A stretch of 64,000 nucleotides of DNA, taken from contig NZ_JADBED010000001.1 in the NCBI RefSeq assembly GCF_014873955.1, forward strand, positions 558,001 through 622,000, given 5' to 3'. A program made the position numbers and the translations under genes. Positions 17,397 through 27,208 of the stretch are shown here, in pieces (within the stretch, counting starts at the first letter, position 1; the number at the start of each line of letters is the position of its first letter). Source of the stretch: Nesterenkonia lutea (lineage in GTDB: Bacteria > Actinomycetota > Actinomycetes > Actinomycetales > Micrococcaceae). The notes beneath the pieces were generated by a model. The model searched no databases. It worked only from the letters and a program-made list of their open reading frames with translations, and was not told the origin of the DNA.

Positions 17397-20300
17397 ATGA
17401 AGTTCAAGATTGTCAACTACCAGGCCCATCGAATCAGCGGCTGGGTTTATGACCCCGAGTCTGACCAGGGGAACGCGGTTCTGGATCTTGTGGTCAACGG
17501 GGAGCCCGTCTCCGTTCTGACCTGTGACATCTTTCGTGACGAGCTCTCGCCGGAGGAGTTCAGCACGCGGAATGTTGGCTTTCTCGACACATTGCCACCG
17601 CGATTCTGGACCGGCGAGGAGCACGACGTCACGCTGACTCACCGCGGGTCCGGACAGGTCCTCACCGAGAAGCGGATGACTACCAAAGACTGCAGGCTCA
17701 CCGGCGCGGACGAGTTGAGTGCCGAATGCATGGTGACACCGCACGGCCAGATTGCTGGGTGGACAAGTTCCGAGAACGAGCCGGCCTACGTCCGCGTCAT
17801 GGTGGACGGCAGGGTCATCGACGAGGCGAAGACCAACAGGCGCGCTCTCCCCTGGAAGCGTGGATCGCTGAAGTTCGACGCTCCCGTCGGGTATATGTAT
17901 GCCACGCAGATTCCCTCAGACTTCTTCGATGGCCAGCAGCACCGCGTTCAGATCTTCGCAGGTGGCGAGCCGGGTGCGGTTGTGCCTGTACTGGACCAGA
18001 CGCTCACGCTCGCCGCAGAATACAGCGACGCCGCGGCTCGGGAAGCACAGCGCCTGCAGCACGATGCCCCCGATACTTCGTCTACCTGGCGCAAGGCGGC
18101 TCGGGTTCGTCCCGAAATCAACGTGGCCCACGTCGCGCTGACGGAATGCTACGCGTCCGTCACCCTGACGGGAGAGATCCAGCACCGGCGGCTTGTCCTT
18201 CGCTTGGGCGAGGCCGAAGTGATCTTGACGGCCCTGACGGAACCTCCGGAGGGCGACCCTGAGGCCGAGGGGACCCAGCGGTACGCCGGTGAGATCCCAC
18301 TTGAGGGAAGGTTCTCCGGCTCCATTCCGCTCTGCGCTCCGGACGCGGAGCTCGGCAGCACCTACGACCTCCGCCTGGGAGACGCCACCGGCCGCAGGCC
18401 AGCCGGGCTCCCCGAGACCATCGTCCCGGACGCGGTAGGGAAGTTCCTGCTCTCCGAGACAGTTCTCGATGGCGGCATGTTCACCGGCTGGGCGTTCCAC
18501 ACCGCTGGACTTGATTTCCCTGTGGAGTTGGTCCTCCTGGAGATCATCGGGACGGTGGAGACGGAGGTTCAGCGGACTTCTGCCACGCTGAAGAACAAGC
18601 ACGCGAAGCTGCAGCATGGCGTCCGGCACGCTGGCTATGCTCTCGCTCTGCCCGCAACGGTCCTGGTGCGCCGTGACACTCACCTGCGGCTAGTGGCTCT
18701 TCACAGCCGCGGGGAACGGGTGCTCTGGGAAGATCGTTCCTTTTACGCGACGAACCATTTCCTGCTCGCCCAGGCGCTCCAGGCCTCCACTTCATCCCAC
18801 GCGCTCGAGCTCGTCGTGAACGCTCGCGAAGCGGGACGCAAGAACTTCGTCGAGTCCTTCCTCGGAACGTACAAGCACTCTCGCGCCGCCATCAGTCTGG
18901 AGCAGCTGGAGAATGCGATCGCCGCCCAGAAGCAGAGCGTCGGTGCGACGCTCGAACCGGCCCGCGGCGCCATCTGGTACTGGGTCCACGAGCTGCGCGC
19001 CAATCCTGGTCGCCTCCAATGGTTCACCACCAACGCAATCCGCAACCGCAACGGTGGCGCCCGTGACGTGCTGGCCTACGCCGCTTCAAAGGGCCGCTAC
19101 GACTTCGATCAGCTGCACGGGGTCCTCGAGTCCTACCGCGCGCGCCTCTTTCGGGACGCAGCCGGGGACATGCTCAGCGAGGAGCACTGGAAGTCCGGCG
19201 TGCTGGCCATGGCTCGGTTCCTCTTTGCCTCTCCCAGAGATGAAACGGACCAGCTGGACGCGCTGACTCTCTTCTCCATGATTGAAGCGTGGCACGGGGT
19301 CGAGGACATCACGGGCGCTGATCGCGCCTTCTACGGCGATCTTCTCCGGTGGCGCGGCGAGTTCGAGGAGTCGGCGCACGTCCTCACAGCAGAAGATCCC
19401 GATGCCGAACACGACTATTCGCAGAACCTGTTGGCGCTCAACGCGGTCAACCCCCACGTGACCGGCATCTCGAGTTACTCCGATGCCTGGCTGGCGGGCT
19501 TCAATGAGCTGCTCGACGAAGACGGGGTTGCCCCGATCTCTATGCAGGACGGTCACATCAGCTTCTATAACGTCACCACGGAGCTGCCTCCAGCGGCTGA
19601 GGATCCGGACGCGCCCTTGGTAACCGTGATCATGCCGATCTACGAACCCAGCGCCGCCACCAATGCGGCAGTGGACTCTCTCCTGCGGCAGACCTGGCGC
19701 AAGCTCGAGATCATCATGGTTGACGACTGCTCACCGGTACAGGACACCGAGGGGCATCCCACTCCATACCGACAGCAGCTGCAGGACCTTGCTGCGCGTG
19801 ATCACCGCATTCGGCTGGTGCTCAATGAGGTCAACCGTGGCTCCTACTCGGTGCGCAACGAGGCGCTGGATCTTGCTACGGGCGATCTGATCACCGTGGC
19901 GGACAAAGACGATTGGCACCATCCTCAGCAGATCGAGCTGCAGGTCCGTGACTTCCAGGTGGTACCGGAACGCGTAGCGAATATGACCAACTGGGTCCGT
20001 GTGGACGAGCAGCTCCGTCTCATGCTGCGTTCAGCCACGGGACGGGTCTATTACCCCTCTATGGCCTCCCTCATGTTCCGGCGTGACCCGGTGCTGACGG
20101 ATCTGGGCTACTGGGACACCGTCCGCAAGTCCGGGGACTCGGAGTTCAAGAGCCGCATAGAGAATTACTACGGGATCACCGTGGAACCGATCACGCGGGC
20201 GCCCCTGGCCTTCGCGCTGATGGACGGAGCGAACCTCACTCGCGACGACATGGGCGTGGGATACCTCGCGCCAGAACGCCGAGCCTATCTGCGCGGCTAT

Positions 20301-21494
20301 AAACGCTGGCATCGCGAGATACGGGAAACCGATGAGTCCCCGTACATGCCGAAAGCTCCCGGGGAACGTCGCTTCGTCGCCCCGTCGGCTTACCTGCCGG
20401 GTGCTCGCTCGGAAGGGCCTGCCCAGTATGACGTGGTCTTCGCCTCAGAGTTCGGCTTTCTCGCCGGCAACTCCACCTCGCTCTTCAACGAGATCTCGGT
20501 CTGCCTCGACGCCGGCCTCCGCGTTGGGGTTATCCCGTTCCAGAACGGACTCATCCCTTCAGCGTCCAAGCGACAGTTCAGCCGCAAGATCGATGAGTTG
20601 GTGCTCACGGGACAGGTGGATCGCCTCGCCCTGGAAACCGCGGCTGAGACCGACCTCCTCGTTGTGCGGTGGCCGACTGCCGTGCAGGTCGTGCCGGATG
20701 TACCCGCCGGACTCAAGCCCAAGAAAGCCGTCATCGTCTCGAACCACCCGCCGTTCGAACCGAGCGGTGAACGGCGCAGCTACGACATCGGGGTTGTCAC
20801 ACGCAACATCGAGGGGCTCTTCGGTGTGCGGCCGCTCTGGGCGCCGCAGAGTGAACAGATCGGCGCCATGATCGCTCCGTTGATGCCAGCATCAGATCTG
20901 ACCGGCTTCTCCTGGAAGGGCATCATCGAACTCAAGGATCAGGCGACACAGAACCGATTCCGAGAGGGTCGGCCGACTATTGGACGTCATGCCCGCGACG
21001 ATGCAGCGAAGTGGCCATCTGACCGCAGGGTCTTCAAACAGGTCTACCCTTCCGACGGTTCCACGAATGTCTGCATACTCGGTGGAGCGAAGGTCCCGGT
21101 ACAGAGGGGCTTCCTCTCGCGGAACCCACCCTCCTGGGAGGTATACGCCTTCAACGAGATCAGCGTGGAAGAGTACCTGTCCGAGAAGCTTGACTTCTTC
21201 GTGTACTTCCACAGCGATGGTTGGCTCGAAGCTTTCGGAATGGCCATCCTCGAGGCGATGAGCTACGGGGTGGTCTGCGTACTACCACGGCACTTCGAGC
21301 CAGTGTTCAAGGATGCTGCGGTCTACTCGGAACCGAACCAGGTCGACCAGGTCGTCAACGGGCTATGGGATTCGCAACGTTACGCTGAGCAGCAGCAGCG
21401 CGCGGTGCGGTTCATTGACCAGGAATGTACTCCGGAGGCGTATCTCAGGCGCCTGACCGACCTAGGCGTAGAGGTGAAGCAGAATGAGGGCTAG
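17397..21494 (+). CDS. Large two-domain glycosyltransferase (GT2 plus GT4-like)
   Basis: A 1365-residue cytoplasmic protein. Residues 1-190 hold two beta-sandwich repeats of the type ISGWVYDPESDQG / IAGWTSSENEPAYVRVMVDG, each ending in a DG-x-x-H-x-V strand; a third degenerate copy may follow to about 380. A GT2 domain begins near 738 (PLVTVIMPIYEPS, IIMVDDCSP) with a metal-binding ADKDDWHHP near 838. The last 350 residues form a GT4-like unit ending in GWLEAFGMAILEAMSYG and LPRHFEPVFKDAAVYSE. Two catalytic units suggest transfer of two sugars, as in polymerising glycosyltransferases; inferred. ATG 17397. A shorter paralogue lies at 30633-33137. Confidence 0.85.
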   Translation: MKFKIVNYQAHRISGWVYDPESDQGNAVLDLVVNGEPVSVLTCDIFRDELSPEEFSTRNVGFLDTLPPRFWTGEEHDVTLTHRGSGQVLTEKRMTTKDCRLTGADELSAECMVTPHGQIAGWTSSENEPAYVRVMVDGRVIDEAKTNRRALPWKRGSLKFDAPVGYMYATQIPSDFFDGQQHRVQIFAGGEPGAVVPVLDQTLTLAAEYSDAAAREAQRLQHDAPDTSSTWRKAARVRPEINVAHVALTECYASVTLTGEIQHRRLVLRLGEAEVILTALTEPPEGDPEAEGTQRYAGEIPLEGRFSGSIPLCAPDAELGSTYDLRLGDATGRRPAGLPETIVPDAVGKFLLSETVLDGGMFTGWAFHTAGLDFPVELVLLEIIGTVETEVQRTSATLKNKHAKLQHGVRHAGYALALPATVLVRRDTHLRLVALHSRGERVLWEDRSFYATNHFLLAQALQASTSSHALELVVNAREAGRKNFVESFLGTYKHSRAAISLEQLENAIAAQKQSVGATLEPARGAIWYWVHELRANPGRLQWFTTNAIRNRNGGARDVLAYAASKGRYDFDQLHGVLESYRARLFRDAAGDMLSEEHWKSGVLAMARFLFASPRDETDQLDALTLFSMIEAWHGVEDITGADRAFYGDLLRWRGEFEESAHVLTAEDPDAEHDYSQNLLALNAVNPHVTGISSYSDAWLAGFNELLDEDGVAPISMQDGHISFYNVTTELPPAAEDPDAPLVTVIMPIYEPSAATNAAVDSLLRQTWRKLEIIMVDDCSPVQDTEGHPTPYRQQLQDLAARDHRIRLVLNEVNRGSYSVRNEALDLATGDLITVADKDDWHHPQQIELQVRDFQVVPERVANMTNWVRVDEQLRLMLRSATGRVYYPSMASLMFRRDPVLTDLGYWDTVRKSGDSEFKSRIENYYGITVEPITRAPLAFALMDGANLTRDDMGVGYLAPERRAYLRGYKRWHREIRETDESPYMPKAPGERRFVAPSAYLPGARSEGPAQYDVVFASEFGFLAGNSTSLFNEISVCLDAGLRVGVIPFQNGLIPSASKRQFSRKIDELVLTGQVDRLALETAAETDLLVVRWPTAVQVVPDVPAGLKPKKAVIVSNHPPFEPSGERRSYDIGVVTRNIEGLFGVRPLWAPQSEQIGAMIAPLMPASDLTGFSWKGIIELKDQATQNRFREGRPTIGRHARDDAAKWPSDRRVFKQVYPSDGSTNVCILGGAKVPVQRGFLSRNPPSWEVYAFNEISVEEYLSEKLDFFVYFHSDGWLEAFGMAILEAMSYGVVCVLPRHFEPVFKDAAVYSEPNQVDQVVNGLWDSQRYAEQQQRAVRFIDQECTPEAYLRRLTDLGVEVKQNEG

Positions 21495-21690
21495 GAAGAC
21501 ATCGATGAAGCACTTCGACTGCGGGACGTACGACTTCACACCGCTCAAGGAGTACATGGAGTCCTTGTGTCACGCGCACAAGCTTGCGTGCCGAGATCTC
21601 CCGCATGAGTTGGGCCACGCAGGAGCGGAAACGGGGAAACGTTTGACTCCGTCCTCGACCGTCTCAAGGAGGCCTCAGCTGCATGTCTGA
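21484..21690 (+). CDS. Small hypothetical ORF bridging two glycosyltransferase genes
   Basis: A 68-codon frame starting ATG 21484 inside the end of the large glycosyltransferase gene (11-base overlap) and ending eight bases inside the next gene. It includes FDCGTYDFTPLKEYMESLC and is Cys/His-containing. No family is recognised. The double overlap is consistent with translational coupling, but it could equally be the relic of a deleted gene whose frame remained open. Confidence 0.35.
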   Translation: MRARKTSMKHFDCGTYDFTPLKEYMESLCHAHKLACRDLPHELGHAGAETGKRLTPSSTVSRRPQLHV

Positions 21691-23854
21691 AACGCTCAAT
21701 TTCCCCGTTCCCGGTTTCGTTGGAAGTGCAAACTGGGGTAACCAGTGGTACTTGGGGAACTCTCGCGGGACCTCCGTCGGGTACAACAACCTTGGCCAAC
21801 TGAGTATTGACAAAACGCACAAGCATACGTCCCACGCGATACTCAATGCGACTTCCGCAGATCTGAAGCGTCTGAGCGATGGGCGGGGAGTGCCTGTCGG
21901 GGCAGTCAGAGCGTACTCGGTTCATCTGAACGGCGTCAGATCCGGTGGCATAAAGGTCCAGGTGGCTATCCATGCCTATGGTCGTGAGGGAATACAACAC
22001 TCTCGCATGCTGGTCGAGAATGGCGAACGTCTGCTGTACGTGCCTGAAGACGAGCACACGGCGCTCGTAGTTTCGCTGAGGATGACTGGTTCTGGCTCAT
22101 TCACAGTCCGGAATCTGGAGTTCAATCCCAGTCCGATGCGCGATACCCAAGATCCCGGTCTCCACATACTTCCTGAGATGACGACTCGAGGCCCATCTTC
22201 CAGCAGGACAGTTGCCGCCGGTCTGAACGTCCTGATGCCCCTACGCCAAGCGCTCTATGCGAAGGTGCCCCTAGACGCCTTAATGACCCGGGAAGACGCC
22301 CTTCATGTCGCAGGACCGCTCATCGACGATAGGCGGATGCTCGACGCCAAGGTCATCGTTGAACACTTTGATCTCTACGAAGATCTGCCGACTACCCGGC
22401 TTCGAGTCCTGTTCTGGCACGGCAAGAGAGCTGGGTACATAGTTCACGCGCTAGCTTGCATTGACCAGTTACAGCGCCGAGGCGAGAATGAAAAAGACGC
22501 TCTCGTTGCGTCGAAATTGCGGTCCGAGTTTGAGTTTCATAGGGACCCGTGGGCGCAACTTGCCGAGCTTGAGCACAGTGATTGTCATACCACATCCGGC
22601 CCGGTAATCCATATGGTGGGGAAAGCAATGCCGGAGAAGCAGACTGGTTACACAGTTCGCACCAAGCACACCGTTGATGCGCTCCGCCGGGCCGGAATTC
22701 AGTCCGTAGTTGCCGTGCAGGTAGCGGGGAACCACGAGGGCGGCCTTACTGAAACCATCGAGCATGACGTTGATGGCGTGCCCACTGTAATGTTCGGCGG
22801 AGCTCCAACCCAGGACACATTAAAGGGCGCCTGGATGCAGCGCAACGCTGACGAGCTTCTTGAGCTGGTCAAGCGGGTGCGTCCCAGTGTGATTCATGCA
22901 CATTCGGACTTCACTAATGGAGTACTTGCTACACACATCGGCACAGCTGCGGGTATCCCCGTGGTATACGAATCTCGCGGTTTCTGGGAAGAGACGTGGA
23001 TTTCGCGCGTGGGAAAGGCCCAGGGCTGGGAAGACATCGACCGGGTGTTCAGCATGTACGGGGTGCCTGACCTGTATAAACTGCGACGCGATACCGAGCG
23101 GCGAGTCCGTGAGAGAGCGGACCGGGTCGTAACACTTGCCGAAACAATGAAGAACTTCATCCTAGGTGAGAGCCCGGACGGGAGCATCACGCCTGATCGG
23201 GTACATCTCGTCCGCAATGCCGTGGACGGTGAAGACTTCCCCGTTCACGGTGAGGACTCAGGTCTTCGCGAGACCTTGGGAATACCCGCAGAGTCTGTAG
23301 TCGTGGGTTACATCTCTTCGATGGTTGAGTATGAAGGTGTGGAAACGCTTATCGACGGGTTCAATAGACTGTCTAGAGATCGTGAAAACGTCCGCTTGTT
23401 GCTTGTTGGTGACGGGATGCATCTCAATAAACTCAAGAAGTACGCCGAAGGCGCAGGCGTTGAGAATATCGTTTTCACGGGACGAATACCGCATGATCGG
23501 GTTGCCGAATATTATCGCGCGATTGATATATTCGTTGTTCCTCGTCGACGCTCGAGGGTTACGGAACTCGTAACACCATTGAAGCCGTTCGAAGCCTTTG
23601 CCACTGGGCGGGCGGTCGTAATGTCTGACGTGTCCGCCCTTGCGGAAATTGCTGCTGACAGCGGGGGTGCCGCGAGACTCTTCCGAGCCGGCGATGATCT
23701 CGATCTAAGTATTGTTCTTCGCGACCTAGTTGACAATCCGGACCTAAGAAAAACTATCGGATTGCGAGGGGCGAAATGGGTTCGGGAGCACCGTTCATGG
23801 GCCGCGAACGCATCTGCTTATTCACGCATTTATGAGGAATTAGCGAATGCGTGA
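21683..23854 (+). CDS. Glycosyltransferase family 4 with N-terminal extension
   Basis: A 723-residue protein. Residues 1-160 look like a beta-rich accessory domain (FVGSANWGNQWYLGNSRG, GSGSFTVRNLEFNP). A helical linker follows, and a GT4 domain starts near 306: PVIHMVGKAMPEKQTGYTVR, RPSVIHAHSDFTNGVLA, VVYESRGFWEE. The donor half has VVGYISSMVEYEGVETLIDG and TPLKPFEAFATGRAVVMSD. The base composition is lower in GC than the flanking genes, especially 23400-23700. It overlaps both the small ORF upstream (8 bases) and the heparinase-like gene downstream (8 bases, ATG-CG-TGA). Donor sugar unknown. Confidence 0.85.
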   Translation: MSETLNFPVPGFVGSANWGNQWYLGNSRGTSVGYNNLGQLSIDKTHKHTSHAILNATSADLKRLSDGRGVPVGAVRAYSVHLNGVRSGGIKVQVAIHAYGREGIQHSRMLVENGERLLYVPEDEHTALVVSLRMTGSGSFTVRNLEFNPSPMRDTQDPGLHILPEMTTRGPSSSRTVAAGLNVLMPLRQALYAKVPLDALMTREDALHVAGPLIDDRRMLDAKVIVEHFDLYEDLPTTRLRVLFWHGKRAGYIVHALACIDQLQRRGENEKDALVASKLRSEFEFHRDPWAQLAELEHSDCHTTSGPVIHMVGKAMPEKQTGYTVRTKHTVDALRRAGIQSVVAVQVAGNHEGGLTETIEHDVDGVPTVMFGGAPTQDTLKGAWMQRNADELLELVKRVRPSVIHAHSDFTNGVLATHIGTAAGIPVVYESRGFWEETWISRVGKAQGWEDIDRVFSMYGVPDLYKLRRDTERRVRERADRVVTLAETMKNFILGESPDGSITPDRVHLVRNAVDGEDFPVHGEDSGLRETLGIPAESVVVGYISSMVEYEGVETLIDGFNRLSRDRENVRLLLVGDGMHLNKLKKYAEGAGVENIVFTGRIPHDRVAEYYRAIDIFVVPRRRSRVTELVTPLKPFEAFATGRAVVMSDVSALAEIAADSGGAARLFRAGDDLDLSIVLRDLVDNPDLRKTIGLRGAKWVREHRSWAANASAYSRIYEELANA

Positions 23855-25583
23855 GAAATCCGTTTGTCACCTGTCGGGCGTATCGATTCGCGACGCGGGG
23901 CGCTGGGCGGCTGCTTTAAAGAACGAGCCTGCCGACGATCTGACGCAATACTTCAAATCTGGCAGCCAGGATGTCCGCGAAGTGATTGACTTTGGCTGGA
24001 AATTCGAGGACTTCAATGTTGTCCCCATCTCTACAGAGACCGCGTGGCGAGAGGTCGCGCCAGACGACAGAACTTGGAACTTCAAGTTACATACCTGGGA
24101 GTTTCTGGATCCAGCCGTTAGGGAGTATCTGAGTAGCGGACAGCAACACTACCTCGAGTGGGCCGTCGACGTCGCAGTCTCCTGGACGAACGCCGTTCTG
24201 CCAGCCGATGAGCCGGGGTTCATGGAATGGTACGACATGGCGTTATCTCTGAGGTCGCCCAGATTAGCGGGACTGCTTGTCCTGGCCTCGAGGGCCGGGT
24301 TCCGAGCCGAAGCGTTGCGCCCGCTTTTCGCCCTTGCACTTTCGCACCGAGACACTCATGAAGCGGATGAGTCCTTCGTCTCACGAAATAATCATGGATT
24401 CTATGCGGCCATGGGGCAAATCGTCCTCGCCCGATCGATGCTCTGCCTTCCCGGCATGACTTCCCTTCACCTCCAGGGGATGAAGCGTATGGAGGGTATG
24501 GCTCAACAACAGTTCCTCCCTGATGGGGGCCATGCGGAACATTCTCCGGACTATCACCGCATGTTGCTGGGTTCGTTCCAACAAGCTACAGACCAAGGTT
24601 TCGTGACTTCTCCAGATGTACTCCGCCGTGTGGAGCGGGCTTCGGAGGCTTTGGGCTGGTTCGTGCAGCCCAACGGGAAGATTTTGCAGTTCGGAGACTC
24701 TCCCGCACGAAAGGTGACAAGTGCAAAGTCGACGGCAAAAAGCGAAAGAACGAAATTCATCGTCACGAACGGCCGCCAGGGCGAGTCGAACCCTGACGAA
24801 TTATTCGTTCTTCCTGACACCGGTTACGCGATAATTCGGTCTCCCCAGCCTGATTCGGTAGACCAGCTAGATTCCAGTTCCTATTTAGCTCTTTCTGCGG
24901 GTTTCCATTCTAGGGCACATAAGCATTGTGATGATCTGTCGCTCGTCTGGTGGCACAGGGGAATAGAAGTTTTGGTGGACGGAGGAAGGTATGGGTATGG
25001 ACCTCAGCTGCCTAAGAGCTCGCCGCTTCGCAAAGAGGGCTACTACTACGACTCGGTCGAGCGCCAGTACGTCGAGTCGGTCTTCGCACACAACACTGTG
25101 GCTCTAGATGGACAGAATCATGACCGACGTCGCGCACCGTACGGTTCAGCGCTGTGTCGCGCCGTACGAGAAGGCTCCCGCTTTGTGATGGAAGCTTTTG
25201 TGGACCACGGCGCGTGGAGTCATCGTAGGACGATCGAGCTCCGCGTAGGAGAACGTGCTGGCCTCGTTGTAACAGACCTCGTCGACGCTGAGGACGGTGG
25301 AGAGCACGAGTACAACATCACGTGGAACTTCGACGGCGCCCTGGACCTTGAGGCCAGACGAAATGGCGAGATCGAGCTCGGACACCAGGGTGAACGCTTA
25401 ATGACCATGAGTTCGCGAACGGCACCTATCGAATTCGAGGTGGTGAAGGGGAGGGAGAACCCGCTACGAGGATGGAGGTCGCGCGAGGACAGGGTTCTGG
25501 AGCCGGCGTGGTCCGTTCTAGGAAAAGGCAGCTTCGTTGACCAAACGACGATCGTGACGGAGTTTAACGCGGCTGAATCCTGA
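23847..25583 (+). CDS. Heparinase II/III family protein
   Basis: A 578-residue protein with the alpha/alpha-toroid plus beta-sandwich layout of the family. Residues 30-300 form the helical part with SRNNHGFYAAMG near 180 and PDGGHAEHSPDYHRML near 226. The C-terminal Heparinase_II/III domain has AGFHSRAHKHCDDLSLVWW near 352 followed by EVLVDGGRYGYGP. The Asn-His pair, Tyr and second His correspond to catalytic positions of known uronate-specific lyases. No signal peptide is visible, which is unusual for a scavenging lyase. Together with coupling to a glycosyltransferase gene, that points to editing or length control of the cell's own glycan. Lyase activity is inferred. Confidence 0.85.
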   Translation: MREKSVCHLSGVSIRDAGRWAAALKNEPADDLTQYFKSGSQDVREVIDFGWKFEDFNVVPISTETAWREVAPDDRTWNFKLHTWEFLDPAVREYLSSGQQHYLEWAVDVAVSWTNAVLPADEPGFMEWYDMALSLRSPRLAGLLVLASRAGFRAEALRPLFALALSHRDTHEADESFVSRNNHGFYAAMGQIVLARSMLCLPGMTSLHLQGMKRMEGMAQQQFLPDGGHAEHSPDYHRMLLGSFQQATDQGFVTSPDVLRRVERASEALGWFVQPNGKILQFGDSPARKVTSAKSTAKSERTKFIVTNGRQGESNPDELFVLPDTGYAIIRSPQPDSVDQLDSSSYLALSAGFHSRAHKHCDDLSLVWWHRGIEVLVDGGRYGYGPQLPKSSPLRKEGYYYDSVERQYVESVFAHNTVALDGQNHDRRRAPYGSALCRAVREGSRFVMEAFVDHGAWSHRRTIELRVGERAGLVVTDLVDAEDGGEHEYNITWNFDGALDLEARRNGEIELGHQGERLMTMSSRTAPIEFEVVKGRENPLRGWRSREDRVLEPAWSVLGKGSFVDQTTIVTEFNAAES

Positions 25584-25861
25584 CGTTCTTGTGAGACGTT
25601 CGACGCATCGTGGGGCACCTCAAATTGACCTAGGCCGGGCGGGGGAGCGACCACGGGAAACGAGATGCGAGGGCATCCTCTTTGAATCGGAACCGACTGT
25701 TCCGATTGCCTGAAAGATGAACATAGAGCATGCGTCCCGCCCCGCCGGCATCTCGTGCCGCGCAGGCACCGCCCAAACAGACCGGCATGGGGATGTGAGG
25801 ATAGTCTGGGTACTTGTAGTTGTGTCAGATCAGTCATGCGGAGGATAGGCCAGGTGCGGTT
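25584..25861. other. Intergenic region with strong inverted repeat upstream of wecC
   Basis: About 280 bases with no gene. A perfect 9-base inverted repeat sits at 25685-25707. A TTGACC hexamer at 25625-25630 is a possible -35 element, though no good -10 partner was found. Confidence 0.4.
25685..25707. promoter_or_regulatory. Perfect inverted repeat, 9-base arms
   Basis: AATCGGAAC, five bases (CGACT), then GTTCCGATT. It is 155 bases upstream of the wecC start. No T-run follows on either strand, so an operator for a dimeric regulator is as likely as a terminator for the heparinase-like gene. Confidence 0.5.
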
Positions 25862-27097
25862 TTGGTAGTTAGTTTCCCCGTCGTCGGGGTAGTTGGGCTC
25901 GGATACATCGGTCTGCCTACGGCGGCGATTTTTGCCGACCACGGCGTCAGCACGGTTGGCGTAGACATAGATCAGCGAACTGTGGACGCAGTCAATCGGG
26001 GAGAGGTTCCCTTCGTCGAGCCGGGTCTGCGAGAGGTGCTCGAACGCGCAGTTGCTTCAGGTCAGCTGAGTGCCCAGACCGCTACGCCAAAGGCAGATGC
26101 TTACATCGTCGCTGTGCCGACGCCGTTCACCGACACGCACTCCGCGGACCTCTCCTACATCGAGGCAGCCGCCAAGAATGTTGCGAAGGTGCTCGAAGGC
26201 GGGGAGCTCATCATTCTGGAGTCCACGTCTCCTCCAGGAGCAACCGAATTTATGCGCGATGTCATTCTTCGAGAGAATCCAGAACTGGATGACTCCGACC
26301 TGCTGGTCGCGCACTGCCCCGAACGGGTGCTTCCAGGCAAGATCATGGAAGAGATGATCACCAATGACCGGATCATCGGTGGACTGACCCGCGAAGCAGC
26401 CGAAGCGGCCCGGGATCTCTATTCAGCGTTCTGCAAGGGCGAGTTTCTGCTCACCGATGCCCGCACCGCGGAAATGGCCAAGCTCACCGAGAACAGCTTC
26501 CGAGATGTCAACATCGCCTTCGCCAACGAGCTCTCCATCATCAGCCACAAACTTGGCATTGACGTGTGGGAGGTCATCGAGCTGGCCAATCACCACCCGC
26601 GGGTGAACATCCTCCAGCCCGGTCCCGGCGTGGGCGGACACTGCATCGCGGTGGATCCCTGGTTCATCGTCGACGCCGCCCCGGAGCAGGCCAACCTGAT
26701 CCGCACCGCCCGACAGACCAACGATGCCAAGCCCGAATGGGTGCTGGGCCGCATCGAGCAGGCGATGGAGGCCGCGGGTGATTCACCGACCGTCGCGCTG
26801 CTGGGACTCGCCTTCAAGGCCAACATCGATGACCTGCGTGAATCTCCCGCCCTGCGCATCGCCGAGCAGCTGGCCCAGCGGGCGCCGAACGCCGAGATCC
26901 TCGCCGTGGAGCCCCACGTCGGAGAGCTGCCACGCTCGTTGCAGAGCTTCGGCAATGTCAGCCTGACAAACCTAAACCAGGCACTTGAACAGGCGGACGT
27001 GCTCGTACTGCTGGTGGATCACGACGTGTTCAAAGCAGTACCGTCAACGCAGCTCGGGGACGCAACTGTCATCGACACTCGGGGCATCTGGCGCTGA
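25862..27097 (+). CDS. wecC: UDP-N-acetyl-D-mannosamine dehydrogenase
   Basis: Oxidises UDP-ManNAc to UDP-ManNAcA with two NAD. Similarity to E. coli WecC as I remember it is close throughout: VVGLGYIGLPTAA at the N-terminus, VPTPFTDTHSADLSY, CPERVLPGKIMEE, AEMAKLTENSFRDVNIAFAN, NILQPGPGVGGHCIAVDPW with the catalytic Cys, and LAFKANIDDLRESPA. I prefer a TTG at 25862, giving an N-terminus of family length; the frame is open from 25820. Together with the WecB at 5864-6937 it completes UDP-ManNAcA synthesis, a precursor of teichuronic-acid-type polymers in Micrococcaceae. Confidence 0.93.
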   Translation: MVVSFPVVGVVGLGYIGLPTAAIFADHGVSTVGVDIDQRTVDAVNRGEVPFVEPGLREVLERAVASGQLSAQTATPKADAYIVAVPTPFTDTHSADLSYIEAAAKNVAKVLEGGELIILESTSPPGATEFMRDVILRENPELDDSDLLVAHCPERVLPGKIMEEMITNDRIIGGLTREAAEAARDLYSAFCKGEFLLTDARTAEMAKLTENSFRDVNIAFANELSIISHKLGIDVWEVIELANHHPRVNILQPGPGVGGHCIAVDPWFIVDAAPEQANLIRTARQTNDAKPEWVLGRIEQAMEAAGDSPTVALLGLAFKANIDDLRESPALRIAEQLAQRAPNAEILAVEPHVGELPRSLQSFGNVSLTNLNQALEQADVLVLLVDHDVFKAVPSTQLGDATVIDTRGIWR

Positions 27098-27208
27098 CCC
27101 TGTCGCGGCATATTCTCGGTCCGTCCCGTTGCGGTACGGTCGGGGTTGTCGTTGCCGAGCTCTGAAGTAGCGGCGCTACGCACGTCTGCCCACCATAGGA
27201 GAGATCAT

